Source: Chryseobacterium sp. CH21
GTDB taxonomy: Bacteria > Bacteroidota > Bacteroidia > Flavobacteriales > Weeksellaceae
Length of the DNA: 64,000 nucleotides
Assembly: GCF_004119445.1 (NCBI RefSeq)
Contig: NZ_QICI01000034.1
Span: 62,001-126,000, forward strand
Direction: 5' to 3'
A program made the position numbers and the translations under genes. Below, in pieces: positions 20,263-29,222 of this stretch. Positions within the stretch are counted from its first letter, which is position 1, and every line of letters begins with the position of its first letter. The notes beneath the pieces were generated by a model, which had not been told where the DNA came from, searched no databases, and saw only the letters and a list, made by a program, of their open reading frames with translations.

Positions 20263-21546
20263 ATGAAGCGAGGAATCCATTTTTTACTGTTGTTAATTTC
20301 CTTTACAGCTTTTGCACAACATACTAGTGCAGATACTGCTCAGGTCGTTATACCAGGAAGGCAAAACAGTACGGAAGCACAGTCAAAACCTTATGTGATC
20401 ATGATATCAACGGATGGTTTCCGTTATGATTATGCTCAGAAATATAATGCTGAAAACCTTTTGAAACTGGCCAATGGCGGTGTAAAGGCAGAAGCAATGA
20501 TTCCAAGCTATCCAAGTATTACTTTCCCCAATCACTGGAGCTTAATCACCGGACTTTATCCTTCTCATCATGGTTTGATAGATAACTTTTTCTATGATTA
20601 CAAGAGAAAGGAAAACTACGCAATGAGCAGCAAAAAAAATGCTGAGGACGGAAGCTGGTATGGAGGAACCCCACTTTGGGGACTTGCCGAAAAACAAGGA
20701 ATGGTATCAGCCTCTTTAATGTGGGTAGGATCTGCAAGTGATGCCGGAGGAATGAGACCTACTTATTATTATCCTTATCACGAAAAATTTACCCCTTCCG
20801 AAAAAGTAGAGAAAGTAGTCAACTGGCTGAAACTACCGGAAGATAAAAGACCACATTTTATTTCATTATATTTTCCGGAAGTAGACGGAAGCGGGCACCA
20901 TTTTGGTCCTGATGCTAAAGAAACTGAAACTGCTGTTCATTTGATAGATCAGGCAATTGGTGATCTTGTTCAGAAAATAAATGATTTAGGATTAAAAAAT
21001 GTCAACTTTATTTTTGTTTCCGATCACGGAATGATCAAAGTAGATGGAGGTACACCTTTGGAAATCCCGGCTCTTCTTTTCGATAAAAACAGATTTGATT
21101 TTTACAATTCTCAGACTTTACTGAGAGTTTACGTTAAAAATTCTGATGAGGTAAAGGCGGTTTACAAACAACTAAAAGCTAATAAAACGGATGATTACGA
21201 AGTATATTTGGATAAAAAACTTCCTAAATACCTGCATTTTGCAACAAGAGATGATCAGTACAACAGAATAGGACAGATTCTTCTGATCCCGAAAGCACCG
21301 AAAATTTTTCTGGAAAAAGGTAAAAAATCATCAGTGGGAAAACATGGTTACAACCCTAAAATAGTTCCTGAAATGAAAGCCACTTTCTTTGCTTGGGGGC
21401 CGGAATTTAAAAACAATCTGGTAATTGATGAATTTGCCAACATCAATGTTTATCCTTTGGTTGCTGAGGTTTTAGGATTAAAAATCGATCAGCCAATTGA
21501 TGGAAAACTGAAAGTCTTAAAAGAAACTTTGAAAGAGAAAAAATAA
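20263..21546 (+). CDS. Nucleotide pyrophosphatase/phosphodiesterase, alkaline phosphatase superfamily
   Basis: The 427-residue exported enzyme belongs to the ectonucleotide pyrophosphatase/phosphodiesterase group. It has a signal peptide (1-19). Metal ligands and nucleophile are visible: Asp51 in ISTDGFRYD, the Thr87 nucleophile in SITFPNH, Asp208 and His212 in EVDGSGHHFGPD, Asp254-His255 in SDHGM, and a late His in GKHGYNP. The enzyme should hydrolyse phosphodiester or pyrophosphate bonds in nucleotides in the periplasm. A -7 element TAACTTTG is at 20238-20245. A very stable hairpin terminates the gene. Confidence 0.9.
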   Translation: MKRGIHFLLLLISFTAFAQHTSADTAQVVIPGRQNSTEAQSKPYVIMISTDGFRYDYAQKYNAENLLKLANGGVKAEAMIPSYPSITFPNHWSLITGLYPSHHGLIDNFFYDYKRKENYAMSSKKNAEDGSWYGGTPLWGLAEKQGMVSASLMWVGSASDAGGMRPTYYYPYHEKFTPSEKVEKVVNWLKLPEDKRPHFISLYFPEVDGSGHHFGPDAKETETAVHLIDQAIGDLVQKINDLGLKNVNFIFVSDHGMIKVDGGTPLEIPALLFDKNRFDFYNSQTLLRVYVKNSDEVKAVYKQLKANKTDDYEVYLDKKLPKYLHFATRDDQYNRIGQILLIPKAPKIFLEKGKKSSVGKHGYNPKIVPEMKATFFAWGPEFKNNLVIDEFANINVYPLVAEVLGLKIDQPIDGKLKVLKETLKEKK

Positions 21547-21571
21547 TCTGAAGATTAAAAGATAATAATAT

Positions 21572-21614
21572 AAAAAAAGTTTCGGCGCACCAAAGGTGCG
21601 CCGAAACTTTTTTT
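21572..21614. terminator. Strong bidirectional terminator
   Basis: A perfect 20-bp stem (21572-21591 with 21595-21614) with an AAA loop, flanked by A and T runs. The next gene is convergent, so it can serve both strands. The 200 bases from 21615 to 21818 hold no recognisable feature. Confidence 0.95.
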
Positions 21615-21818
21615 ATGACTGACTTAGGAATTGAAAGCGTTAAAAAATAAATTTTGTGAACGTTAAGAAAATTCTACTGTTTGAAGCGTGGGAATTAAAC
21701 TTGATAATAAATTAATAGTGAATCCGCGCAAGTTTAGAATTTTTAGAGAAAAAAATTATTTTTAGCATTTTAATTCCAGTCTTGAACTTTTGTTTCTTTT
21801 GTTTCAAGGCAAAAGAAA

Positions 21819-22697
21819 TTAAAACTGAGAAGAAAATTCTTTCGCAAAATCTTCTAACTTAACCCTTCCTGTAACCGGAGAACCGTGATCAATAAAATCC
21901 TTCTGTACAACACCGGTTCTTATTCCTCTTCCCATTTCAACATACAACTTAGCCATATCTTCAGGTAATCCTGCCTGAAGCATTCCGTTTAAAGAATCTT
22001 CATCAGAGAATTCTACCCATGGAAGCTCAGGTTTATCAACAGAAGTTCCCAGAACCTTCGCAAAATCAGAAGCTTTTCTTACGTCACTTACAATATATCT
22101 GATAGTGTTGGTATTTTCATCTTTTACCAGTTCTTCAGCAGCTGCTTTAGCAATATCGTTGGGGTGTACTACGGGTACTTCAATACCTGCAGGATAATTT
22201 GCTCCAATAATTCCTGCATTTTGAATTAAAGGAATATCATTGAAAAAATTATTGTAAAAATATCCGGCTCTTAAAAAAGAAAAAGAGGTATTCTCTACTT
22301 CATTGTATATTTTTTCAATATTGTGAAGACCAGCGATAGGGCCATTTTCTACCGGAGATTCTGCGCCTACGCTGCTTAGCATTACAGCTCTTTTTACATT
22401 GGCTTTTTTTAAAGCTTCAGCATAATTTTTTCCTGCATTGGTGGTGTTTTCCACAATTTTATCGGAACTGATCGCAGGGGGTGTCATGACAAAAACAGCA
22501 TCAGCTCCTTCGAATGTTTGTGTTAAAAAATCAACGTCTATAATAGATCCTATGGCTGGCGTTGCTCCCAGAGATTCAATATCCTGTTTTCTGGCATCGC
22601 TGCTGCTTACAATTGTAATATTGTGCCCTTCGGCAATTAATTGTTGTGCTAATGGTTTAGCTACATTTCCTAGTGATCCTGTGATTATAATTTTCAT
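21819..22697 (-). CDS. NmrA/SDR-family NAD(P)-binding protein
   Basis: The 292-residue protein has an N-terminal Rossmann fold with the GxxGxxA dinucleotide motif (IITGSLGNVAKPLAQQL) and the extended atypical SDR pattern of NmrA/QOR2-type proteins (VKRAVMLSSVGAES near residue 100). These proteins are quinone reductases or redox sensors. The ATG at 22697 is chosen because it starts the first beta strand; an upstream in-frame start would overlap the promoter. It is divergent from an HxlR regulator, with operator-like DNA between, so it is probably controlled by that regulator. Confidence 0.85.
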   Translation of the reverse strand: MKIIITGSLGNVAKPLAQQLIAEGHNITIVSSSDARKQDIESLGATPAIGSIIDVDFLTQTFEGADAVFVMTPPAISSDKIVENTTNAGKNYAEALKKANVKRAVMLSSVGAESPVENGPIAGLHNIEKIYNEVENTSFSFLRAGYFYNNFFNDIPLIQNAGIIGANYPAGIEVPVVHPNDIAKAAAEELVKDENTNTIRYIVSDVRKASDFAKVLGTSVDKPELPWVEFSDEDSLNGMLQAGLPEDMAKLYVEMGRGIRTGVVQKDFIDHGSPVTGRVKLEDFAKEFSSQF

Positions 22698-22723
22698 AAT
22701 AAATATTTTTTTATTTCTGGGAA

Positions 22724-22754
22724 CAAAGTTATATTTGTACTTACTTTTATACAA
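22724..22754 (-). promoter_or_regulatory. Promoter of the NmrA-family gene (TTG-N20-TAACTTTG)
   Basis: Read on the minus strand, TTG (22754-22752), a 20-base spacer and TAACTTTG (22731-22724) match the Bacteroidota consensus, with a start about 20 bases upstream of the ATG. Confidence 0.7.
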
Positions 22755-22758
22755 GTAC
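22737..22758. promoter_or_regulatory. Candidate HxlR operator GTACTT-N10-AAGTAC
   Basis: A perfect inverted repeat with half sites 22737-22742 and 22753-22758. It covers the -33 element of the NmrA-gene promoter and lies 20 bases before the HxlR start codon, so binding could repress both genes. Confidence 0.6.
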
Positions 22759-22778
22759 TTACCCTAAAGTATGTAGAT

Positions 22779-23207
22779 ATGACAGCTATCAAAGAAAGTT
22801 CAACCATTCAGGAGAATAAAAAGACAGTGCAGGATTGTCCTGTAATGTACGTTATGGAAAGAATCGGAGGATTCTGGAAACCCATTATCCTGTTTAATCT
22901 TTCCACAGGAGAAAAAAGATACAGCGAATTGAAAAAAGCAATTCCTGCGGTAACAGAGAAAATGCTCATTCAACATTTGAAACAGCTCGAAACAGATGGA
23001 TTAATCATCAGAACAGCAAAACCAGTGATACCGCCTCACGTCACTTATAAGCTAAGCGAAGCTGGTAATGAGCTGGCTCCCGTGATTGATGCCATGGCAG
23101 CATGGGCTTTTCAGGATATGGAAAGGAATGATATCAAATATACTGAAGGAGACCGATATATCACCAATCAGGATCAGAATGCTTTCAGTCAAAACCTGAA
23201 AAAATAA
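22779..23207 (+). CDS. HxlR-family winged-helix regulator
   Basis: The 142-residue protein is a complete HxlR-type MarR-like winged helix: CPVMYVMERIGGFWKPIILFNL, the RYSELKKAIPAVTEKMLIQHLKQLETDGLI recognition region, and the YKLSEAGNEL wing. Cys20, at the position of the redox-sensing Cys of YodB/HypR proteins, is present, so a thiol or electrophile sensor is possible. It is divergent from the NmrA-like reductase gene. Confidence 0.92.
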   Translation: MTAIKESSTIQENKKTVQDCPVMYVMERIGGFWKPIILFNLSTGEKRYSELKKAIPAVTEKMLIQHLKQLETDGLIIRTAKPVIPPHVTYKLSEAGNELAPVIDAMAAWAFQDMERNDIKYTEGDRYITNQDQNAFSQNLKK

Positions 23208-23208
23208 A

Positions 23209-23237
23209 AACAGGCTCTTCAATCCGAAGAGCCTGTT
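23209..23237. terminator. Bidirectional terminator between hxlR-type and ADH genes
   Basis: Perfect 12-bp stem AACAGGCTCTTC with GAAGAGCCTGTT, loop AATCC, between convergent genes. Confidence 0.9.
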
Positions 23238-23263
23238 TCTGTTAATATTATTCTATCAAAGAA

Positions 23264-24316
23264 TTATAAAGACTGCATGTCAATAACGAAACGGTATCTC
23301 ACATCACTTTTCAGCATTCTTTCATACGCTTCGTTGATGTCCTGCATTTTGATCATTTCAATTTCTGAAACAATATTGTGCTCTCCGCAGAAATCCAGTA
23401 ATTCCTGAGTTTCAGCAATACCGCCAATTACTGAACCTGCTACAGATTTTCTTCCCATAATCATAGGAACAGTATTTAAAATAGGCTCTAAACCTCCAAG
23501 ATATCCTACCAGAACATGAGTCCCGTTGATATTTAAAGTAGTCACATACGGATTGACATCATGTACATAAGGGACGGTGTCAATAATCACATCGAATTTT
23601 CCTTTTACAGAATCCATTTGGGCTTCATCGGTAGAAATCACAACATGATCAGCGCCTAATTGTTTAGCATCTTCAGTTTTTCCCGGAGTTCTGGAGAATA
23701 AAGTAACTTCAGCGCCCAGTCCTTTTGCCAGCTTAATCGCCATATGACCAAGACCTCCCAATCCTACAACTGCTACTTTAGAACCAGGACCTACATTCCA
23801 GTGTTTTAAAGGAGACCATGTGGTAATACCTGCACAAAGTAGTGGTGCTACGGCTGCAAGGTCAAGATTTTCAGGTACTTTTAAAACGTGGTGAGAATCC
23901 ACTACAACCTTTTGAGAATAGCCTCCAAAAGTATGTCCTCCCAAATGTTTATCCTTTCCATTGTATGTTCCGGTGAAACCGTTCAGACAGTATTGTTCAA
24001 GATCATGCTTACAGCTGTCGCAGTGTCCGCAAGAGTCTACAATACATCCTACACCCGCAAGATCTCCCACTTTAAATTTGGAAACTTCACTTCCTACTTT
24101 TGTAATTCTTCCTACAATTTCATGTCCCGGAACTACAGGGTACAAAGACCCGCCCCAGTCGTTTCTTACCGTATGAAGATCAGAATGGCATACCCCGCAG
24201 TATAGAATTTCAATTTCTACATCTTTTGAGGTGACTTCTCTTCTTACAATATTCATTTCTTTCAGATCTGCTGTGGTAGATTCTGCACCATAAGCTTTTA
24301 CTGTGATTGTACTCAT
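23264..24316 (-). CDS. Zinc-dependent NAD(P)-dependent alcohol dehydrogenase
   Basis: The 350-residue medium-chain dehydrogenase of the cinnamyl-alcohol/YahK-type group has catalytic zinc ligands Cys40 (CGVCHSDLH) and His65-Glu66 (GHEIVG), and structural zinc Cys96, Cys99, Cys102 and Cys110. The Rossmann motif is GLGGLGHMAIKLAKGLGA near residue 185. It should reduce aldehydes with NADPH. The cupin gene lies 15 bases upstream on the same strand, forming a two-gene operon divergent from the AraC gene. Confidence 0.93.
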   Translation of the reverse strand: MSTITVKAYGAESTTADLKEMNIVRREVTSKDVEIEILYCGVCHSDLHTVRNDWGGSLYPVVPGHEIVGRITKVGSEVSKFKVGDLAGVGCIVDSCGHCDSCKHDLEQYCLNGFTGTYNGKDKHLGGHTFGGYSQKVVVDSHHVLKVPENLDLAAVAPLLCAGITTWSPLKHWNVGPGSKVAVVGLGGLGHMAIKLAKGLGAEVTLFSRTPGKTEDAKQLGADHVVISTDEAQMDSVKGKFDVIIDTVPYVHDVNPYVTTLNINGTHVLVGYLGGLEPILNTVPMIMGRKSVAGSVIGGIAETQELLDFCGEHNIVSEIEMIKMQDINEAYERMLKSDVRYRFVIDMQSL

Positions 24317-24331
24317 TTTTTATATTTAGTT

Positions 24332-24736
24332 TTATAAATTATGATATTCTTCATCCGTTACAGGCTCCAGCCATTCTACAATCCCGTTTTGTGTATTAGG
24401 ATTAATGGCAATGTGGGTAAATTCACTATCCGGAGCTGCTCCATGCCAGTGAATAACATCTGGTGGAATATTAACAATATCTCCAGGATTTAAAATCTGT
24501 GCAGGTTTTCCTTTTTCCTGATAATATCCTTTTCCTGAAGTTACGATTAAAATCTGTCCACCCCCATGAGAATGCCAGTTATTTCTGCATCCCGCTTCGA
24601 AAATTACATTTCCGATCTGGCAGTTCAGGTTATCTTCATTGGGTTTCAGAATATGAACCCAAGCTGTTCCTCCTGAAAAATAATCAGGAGAAGCTTTTTC
24701 CCCTTTCGGAAAAATATTGGTATTAAAAGTTTCCAT
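24332..24736 (-). CDS. Cupin-domain protein
   Basis: The 134-residue single-domain cupin has motif 1 near NNWHSHGGGQILIVTSGKG (metal-binding His residues) and motif 2 near PGDIVNIPPDVIHWHGA. It resembles the small stress- or aldehyde-linked cupins that accompany dehydrogenases in AraC-controlled operons. Substrate unknown. First gene of the cupin-ADH operon. Confidence 0.88.
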   Translation of the reverse strand: METFNTNIFPKGEKASPDYFSGGTAWVHILKPNEDNLNCQIGNVIFEAGCRNNWHSHGGGQILIVTSGKGYYQEKGKPAQILNPGDIVNIPPDVIHWHGAAPDSEFTHIAINPNTQNGIVEWLEPVTDEEYHNL

Positions 24737-24768
24737 AACGGTACAAAAGTCGAAACTTTCTGGTAAAC

Positions 24769-24801
24769 CAAACTTATACAGATTACCGAATTACTTACCA
24801 A
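24769..24801 (-). promoter_or_regulatory. Promoter of the cupin-ADH operon (TTG-N22-TAAGTTTG)
   Basis: On the minus strand, TTG (24801-24799), a 22-base spacer and TAAGTTTG (24776-24769) give a start about 26 bases before the cupin ATG. Nearby short direct repeats containing TTACC (about 24784-24800) may be AraC-type half sites. Confidence 0.6.
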
Positions 24802-24867
24802 TTTTACAGACAGCATTTCAGTTACAAATGAAAGTGGTAATTTTGAATAGCAATAAAAATATACTTC

Positions 24868-25770
24868 ATGGAAAATCAGGAGGTTGAAATCTATAACACG
24901 GTATCAGAATATAACAAAATGGCGAATCATGAAACCCTCCATCCATTGGTAAGTATCATTGATTTTTCCAAATCCGATCCTATTTGTCAGTATAAAAGAA
25001 CGTTTGGCTTTTATACCGTTTTTCTGAAAGATGTGATGTGTGGTGATATGCAATATGGAAAACACAGCTATGATTATCAGGAAGGGACATTGGTTTTTAT
25101 TGCTCCCGGCCAGACCTATGGAATTTATAATAAAGACAGATTTGTTCAGCCGGCAGGTTTTGCTCTGATTTTCCATCCGGACTTAATCAAAGGAACCAAC
25201 TTAGGGAAGAATATCAAAGACTATTCATTTTTCTCTTATGACGTTCATGAAGCACTCCATCTCTCAGAAAAAGAAAGAGAAGTGGTACTGGATTGTTTTA
25301 AAAATATTAAACTGGAACTGGAGCAGTCTATTGATAAACACAGTAAATCTTTAATTGTAAACAATATTGAGCTGTTCCTGAATTACTGTATGCGTTTTTA
25401 TGACCGCCAGTTTATTACAAGAGATCATATCAACCAAGGTGTTATCGGGAAATTTGAAAATCTGGTAGATGATTATTTGAAATCTGAAAATCCAAAGAAT
25501 ATAGGTTTTCCAATGGTTAATTACTTTGCCGAAAAACTGAATCTTTCTGCCAATTATTTCGGAGATCTGATCAAAAAAGAACTGGGAATTTCTGCACAGG
25601 AGTTTATCCACAATAAGCTTATAGAGATAGCCAAAGAACAAATTCTGGATCAGACAAAAACAATCAGCGAGATTTCTTATGATTTAGGTTTTAAATATCC
25701 GCAGCATTTTACAAGACTCTTCAAAACCAAAGTAGGGATCTCTCCGAGTGAATATAAAATCCTGAACTAA
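24868..25770 (+). CDS. AraC-family transcriptional regulator
   Basis: The 300-residue protein has an N-terminal cupin-like sensing domain (about 40-180) and a C-terminal double helix-turn-helix (about 200-298), with FAEKLNLSANYFGDLIKKELG and the second motif TISEISYDLGFKYPQHFTRLFKTKVGISPSEYK. It is divergent from the cupin-ADH operon, with 131 bases between, and is the likely regulator of that operon. Ligand unknown. Confidence 0.93.
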   Translation: MENQEVEIYNTVSEYNKMANHETLHPLVSIIDFSKSDPICQYKRTFGFYTVFLKDVMCGDMQYGKHSYDYQEGTLVFIAPGQTYGIYNKDRFVQPAGFALIFHPDLIKGTNLGKNIKDYSFFSYDVHEALHLSEKEREVVLDCFKNIKLELEQSIDKHSKSLIVNNIELFLNYCMRFYDRQFITRDHINQGVIGKFENLVDDYLKSENPKNIGFPMVNYFAEKLNLSANYFGDLIKKELGISAQEFIHNKLIEIAKEQILDQTKTISEISYDLGFKYPQHFTRLFKTKVGISPSEYKILN

Positions 25771-25777
25771 TTTTTTT

Positions 25778-25815
25778 CACGAATAACACGATAATTATTA
25801 GTGAATATTTGTGTC
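25778..25815. repeat. Imperfect palindrome between AraC and carboxylesterase genes
   Basis: CACGAATAACACGATAAT and a nearby inverted ATTAGTGAATATTTGTG form an imperfect palindrome of about 38 bases, similar in style to other intergenic palindromes in the window. It may act as a weak terminator. Confidence 0.45.
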
Positions 25816-25879
25816 CTTATTTGTGGAATTTGTGTTTAAATAATTAAATTTAAAGAGAAAAGTTTTCACAGTTTTAAAG

Positions 25880-27219
25880 ATGACACCAAATCAGCTGAAC
25901 ACCACTATTTTCGAAACCCGATTCGGGAAAATCTTAGCATTAAAAGAAAATGGAATTATCAGAGCCAGAAGTATCCGGTATGCCTATTCTGAAAGGTTTA
26001 AACAACCAGTTGCTGCAGAAGCTTGCGTATCTTCCATAATTATTTCTCCGGAAAAAATTCCGGTCTGCCCACAGACTTTAAGTCCGCTTGTAGAAAAAAT
26101 GATTGGAGAAACACCTGTCGAAAGTTTCGAAGCTGATGAATCTACCCAATATTTATCCGTTACCCGTCCTGAAATTATATCTGAAAATGAAAAACTTCCT
26201 GTTGTAGTATGGATTCACGGAGGTTCCCATGAAATAGGCTGCGGCGATCTCGTCACTGCCGATCCTGCCGAATGGGTGAAAGAACAGCATATTATCGTTG
26301 TTACTGTTTCATATCGTTTAGGATTATTTGGTTTTTTAGGGGGTGATGAAAAAAGACCTGCCAATCTTGGATTGCTGGATATCATTGAAGCATTAAAGTG
26401 GATCAAAAACAACATTGCAGATCTGGGAGGTGATAAAAATAATATTACCCTTCTCGGGCAGTCTTCAGGAGGTGATGCTATTGCTCATTTAATGATATCG
26501 GAAGGAGTGGAGGATTTGTTCCAGCGCTTGATTATCCAGAGTGCTCCTTTGGGATTACGTCATAAAAGGCAGAAAATGTCTGCAGAATTTCTGAAAAAGA
26601 CAGAAGTGCTGAAAGATGAAACCGATGTTTTAAAAATGATGGATGACTACAAAGAATTTGTGCCTTCCGTAATAAAATATGGTTTGAAAGCAGCGATGCC
26701 TTTTGGAACTCAATACGGACATTTTCCTTTGTGTAAAGAAGAAGATTCTGTGGAAATGTGGAAAAAAATGCTCAGAAATTTGATGTGCTGATTGGTTTAA
26801 ATAATGATGAAACGGCATTTTATCTTAAAACCTCAGAAGCTTTAAATAAATATTTCGGGAAAGGGTTGGGTTTAAAAATCATGGATAAGACTGTTGAAAA
26901 AACAACCGCATTGATCTATGGAAATCCGGCAAGACAGTTTGCACAGAACCTTGCGGATGCCGGAGGAATTGTATATCTCTTCAGAATTCATTCAAAATTG
27001 AAAGAGAATCTTATCGGAGCACCCCATTGTATCGATCTTCCCTTAATTTTCGGAAATGAATCTGCCTGGGAATCTTCTGAACTGCTGAAAAATATTCCCT
27101 GGAGTCGTATTCATGAGAATGGTAAAAAGCTGAGAGCACTTTGGGCTGAATTTGCCCGCACCGGAAAAATAGCTGATACCTCCGAAAGACCAGAAATCCT
27201 GGAACTCCGAAAAATGTAA
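25880..27219 (+). CDS. Type-B carboxylesterase, frameshifted as read
   Basis: Two overlapping frames join into one 446-residue carboxylesterase/lipase-family enzyme. The first part carries the oxyanion-hole WIHGGSHE (residues 111-118) and the nucleophile motif GQSSGG (Ser195). The second part carries the acid region GLNNDETAFYL and the histidine region GAPHCIDLPLIFG. The frames meet at an A7 run (26762-26768); restoring one A gives a continuous protein. This is one of many homopolymer deletions here and is probably a sequencing error. No signal peptide, so it is cytoplasmic. Substrate unknown. Confidence 0.8.
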
Positions 27220-27287
27220 CTATACATCAAACCTATAATTTCTCTAATCTTCACAAATATCCCAACTGAAGACGTAAACATTCCCAT

Positions 27288-27333
27288 CCTTGGAGGGGTG
27301 TCAAAAATTCTTTGAATTTTTGACGGGGTGGTT
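27288..27333. repeat. Dispersed 46-bp repeat, copy A
   Basis: A 46-base element with inner perfect inverted repeat TCAAAAATTC-TTT-GAATTTTTGA (27301-27323) flanked by GGGGTG on both sides. A second copy in the opposite orientation lies at 31658-31703 with three to four differences. Otherwise 27220-27463 has no gene. Confidence 0.85.
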
Positions 27334-27463
27334 CGCCATATTCCCAATATTTATCTTCAATAATGAAAACTATATACTAAATCAAGTATTTGGTGTTGAA
27401 TGTTTGGTCATAATTGTAATTTTTAATGTATATTTAATAACTAAACCATAAAAAATAACAATT

Positions 27464-27631
27464 ATGAAAACGCACAAAGAAATCAAAGTAAAAAAATTAA
27501 ACCGTCAGGAATTAAAAAGTTTAAAAGCCGGAGATTTAAATTGGGGTAAAGTGTGCTGTACTTCCAATGAAGATGGCCAATGCTGTGAATGGGCTATCGA
27601 TGTTTGGAATTGTAGATATATTTATTGTTAA
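27464..27631 (+). CDS. Small cysteine-rich peptide with bacteriocin-like leader
   Basis: This 55-residue frame starts at the ATG at 27464. The N-terminal half (KVKKLNRQELKSLKAGD) resembles the double-glycine-type leaders of flavobacterial bacteriocin-like peptides (KLNRxELKxIxGG), with AG in place of GG at 22-23. The C-terminal half contains six Cys (31, 32, 40, 41, 50, 55) in the pattern CC-x7-CC-x8-C-x4-C plus two Trp. This fits a secreted, disulfide-bonded or modified peptide. No C39-peptidase transporter or modification enzyme is nearby. Function is inference. Confidence 0.7.
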   Translation: MKTHKEIKVKKLNRQELKSLKAGDLNWGKVCCTSNEDGQCCEWAIDVWNCRYIYC

Positions 27632-27705
27632 ATATAGTGTTCAGATATGATACAAAGCATATATGATTAATCATGTATGTTTTTTTATTTTTAATAAATT
27701 TAATC

Positions 27706-29199
27706 TTATTCAGGGATCCAAACACTTACGTTTCCTGCCGGAACAGGAAAATTTCCCCATCCGTTTTCATCAATAATTACTTTCTCTTTGAACCGTTTCA
27801 ACAGATCTTTGAATTTTTTACCAGCATACAATGTTCCCATTTCCATAGGCTTGTTGTAAGAATCTTTATTGCTCAGAACTACGGCACATCCTGTATGTTC
27901 ATCATCTCCCGTACGCACCCAGCCGAGACAATTGGCATCCTCAAAATAATCATGCTGATCACCGTAAGCATGATCTTTCCTTGCTTTTAATAGCTCTTCA
28001 ATACCATCTACTTTGGGCATAAATATTTCCTGATCATTGCCTTCTCTATCTTTATCCACATAATGAGCGCCATAAAGATCCGGATAAAATACACATGGAT
28101 AACCGTCTTTTCTCAATAAAATAAGCGCATAGGCCATTGGTTTGAACCATGGTTCTACAGGAGCTTCAAGATCCTGTAAAGGTTGCGTATCATGATTGGC
28201 TACCAGGCTTACAGAATGCATGGGATCTGCCTGAGTAAGGGTTTCATCAAAAATTCTTCTGAGATCATAAGAACCGCCTTCTCTGGAAGCTGTATGGAAA
28301 TTATTCTGTAACGAACTGTCAAAGAGACTCATGCATCCATCCGTTACCTCAATATATTTTTGAAGCAGATGAAGATATCCCGGAGCCCAGTATTCTCCTA
28401 CCGCAAAAATATTTTTTCCGGAATTGGAACGAAGCAGCGTAAGCCATTCTTTATAAAAATCAAAGGAAATATGTTTTAAAGCATCCAATCTTACTCCGTC
28501 AAAATCTGTCTGATCAAAATACCATTTTGCCCAAGTGTTGAGTTCTTCCCGTACAAAAGGATTCCGATGTTCGATGTCATTATACATCAGATAATCATAG
28601 TTTCCTTTCTCATCATCAATCATTTCTTCCCAGTCATTTCCGTATTCTGACTGTATTTTATAAATGTGGGAATCCATCCCTTCAGCATAATCTACACCAC
28701 TGAAACAGTTGAAATTCCATTCAAAATCCGAATATTTTTTTCCTCTTCCAGGAAAAGTAAATTTGGTATAAGATTCTATTTCGATGACATCGGAAATTAT
28801 TTTTTCCCTGTTTTCCTCATCTACTTTTACCACTTTGAATTTTTCCAGTTCATCACCTCCCGCTTTATGCCCCAGAACAATATCTACAATCACTTGGATA
28901 TTTTGTTTCTTTAAGGCTTTAATCGCTTTGGTATAGTCATTTTTTGTACCGTATTTAGTGGGAAGAGTTCCTTTTTGATCAAATTCTCCAAGATCGTATA
29001 GATCATAGGCATCATAGCCAATAGAATAGCCACCATTTGTTCCTTTGTAGGCAGGTGGAAACCATACAGAAGTGATTCCAAGTTTTGCTAAATATCCGGC
29101 CTGTTTTTCGGCTTCTTTCCACAATTTTCCGTCGCCTTCAGAATACCAGTGGAAAAACTGGATCATGGTTGGGTTCATAGATTTGCTGATTTGGTTCAT
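27706..29199 (-). CDS. Cytoplasmic alpha-amylase, GH13
   Basis: The 497-residue GH13 enzyme (AmyS-like, subfamily 5 type) has catalytic motifs DGVRLDALKHI (nucleophile Asp near 239), FAVGEYWAP (acid/base Glu near 269) and VANHDTQP (third Asp). The N-terminus NPTMIQFFHWY is typical for intracellular amylases. No signal peptide is present, so it acts on internal glucans or imported maltodextrins. The ATG at 29199 is preferred to a TTG at 29211. dinB ends 23 bases upstream on the same strand. Confidence 0.92.
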   Translation of the reverse strand: MNQISKSMNPTMIQFFHWYSEGDGKLWKEAEKQAGYLAKLGITSVWFPPAYKGTNGGYSIGYDAYDLYDLGEFDQKGTLPTKYGTKNDYTKAIKALKKQNIQVIVDIVLGHKAGGDELEKFKVVKVDEENREKIISDVIEIESYTKFTFPGRGKKYSDFEWNFNCFSGVDYAEGMDSHIYKIQSEYGNDWEEMIDDEKGNYDYLMYNDIEHRNPFVREELNTWAKWYFDQTDFDGVRLDALKHISFDFYKEWLTLLRSNSGKNIFAVGEYWAPGYLHLLQKYIEVTDGCMSLFDSSLQNNFHTASREGGSYDLRRIFDETLTQADPMHSVSLVANHDTQPLQDLEAPVEPWFKPMAYALILLRKDGYPCVFYPDLYGAHYVDKDREGNDQEIFMPKVDGIEELLKARKDHAYGDQHDYFEDANCLGWVRTGDDEHTGCAVVLSNKDSYNKPMEMGTLYAGKKFKDLLKRFKEKVIIDENGWGNFPVPAGNVSVWIPE

Positions 29200-29222
29200 A
29201 CAAGTTAGCAAAAAAATCTGAC

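Noticed and set aside
28052..28060. Isolated DnaA-box 9-mer in the amylase gene
   Set aside because: Single coding occurrence (also at 50405 and 54844), expected by chance in AT-rich DNA.
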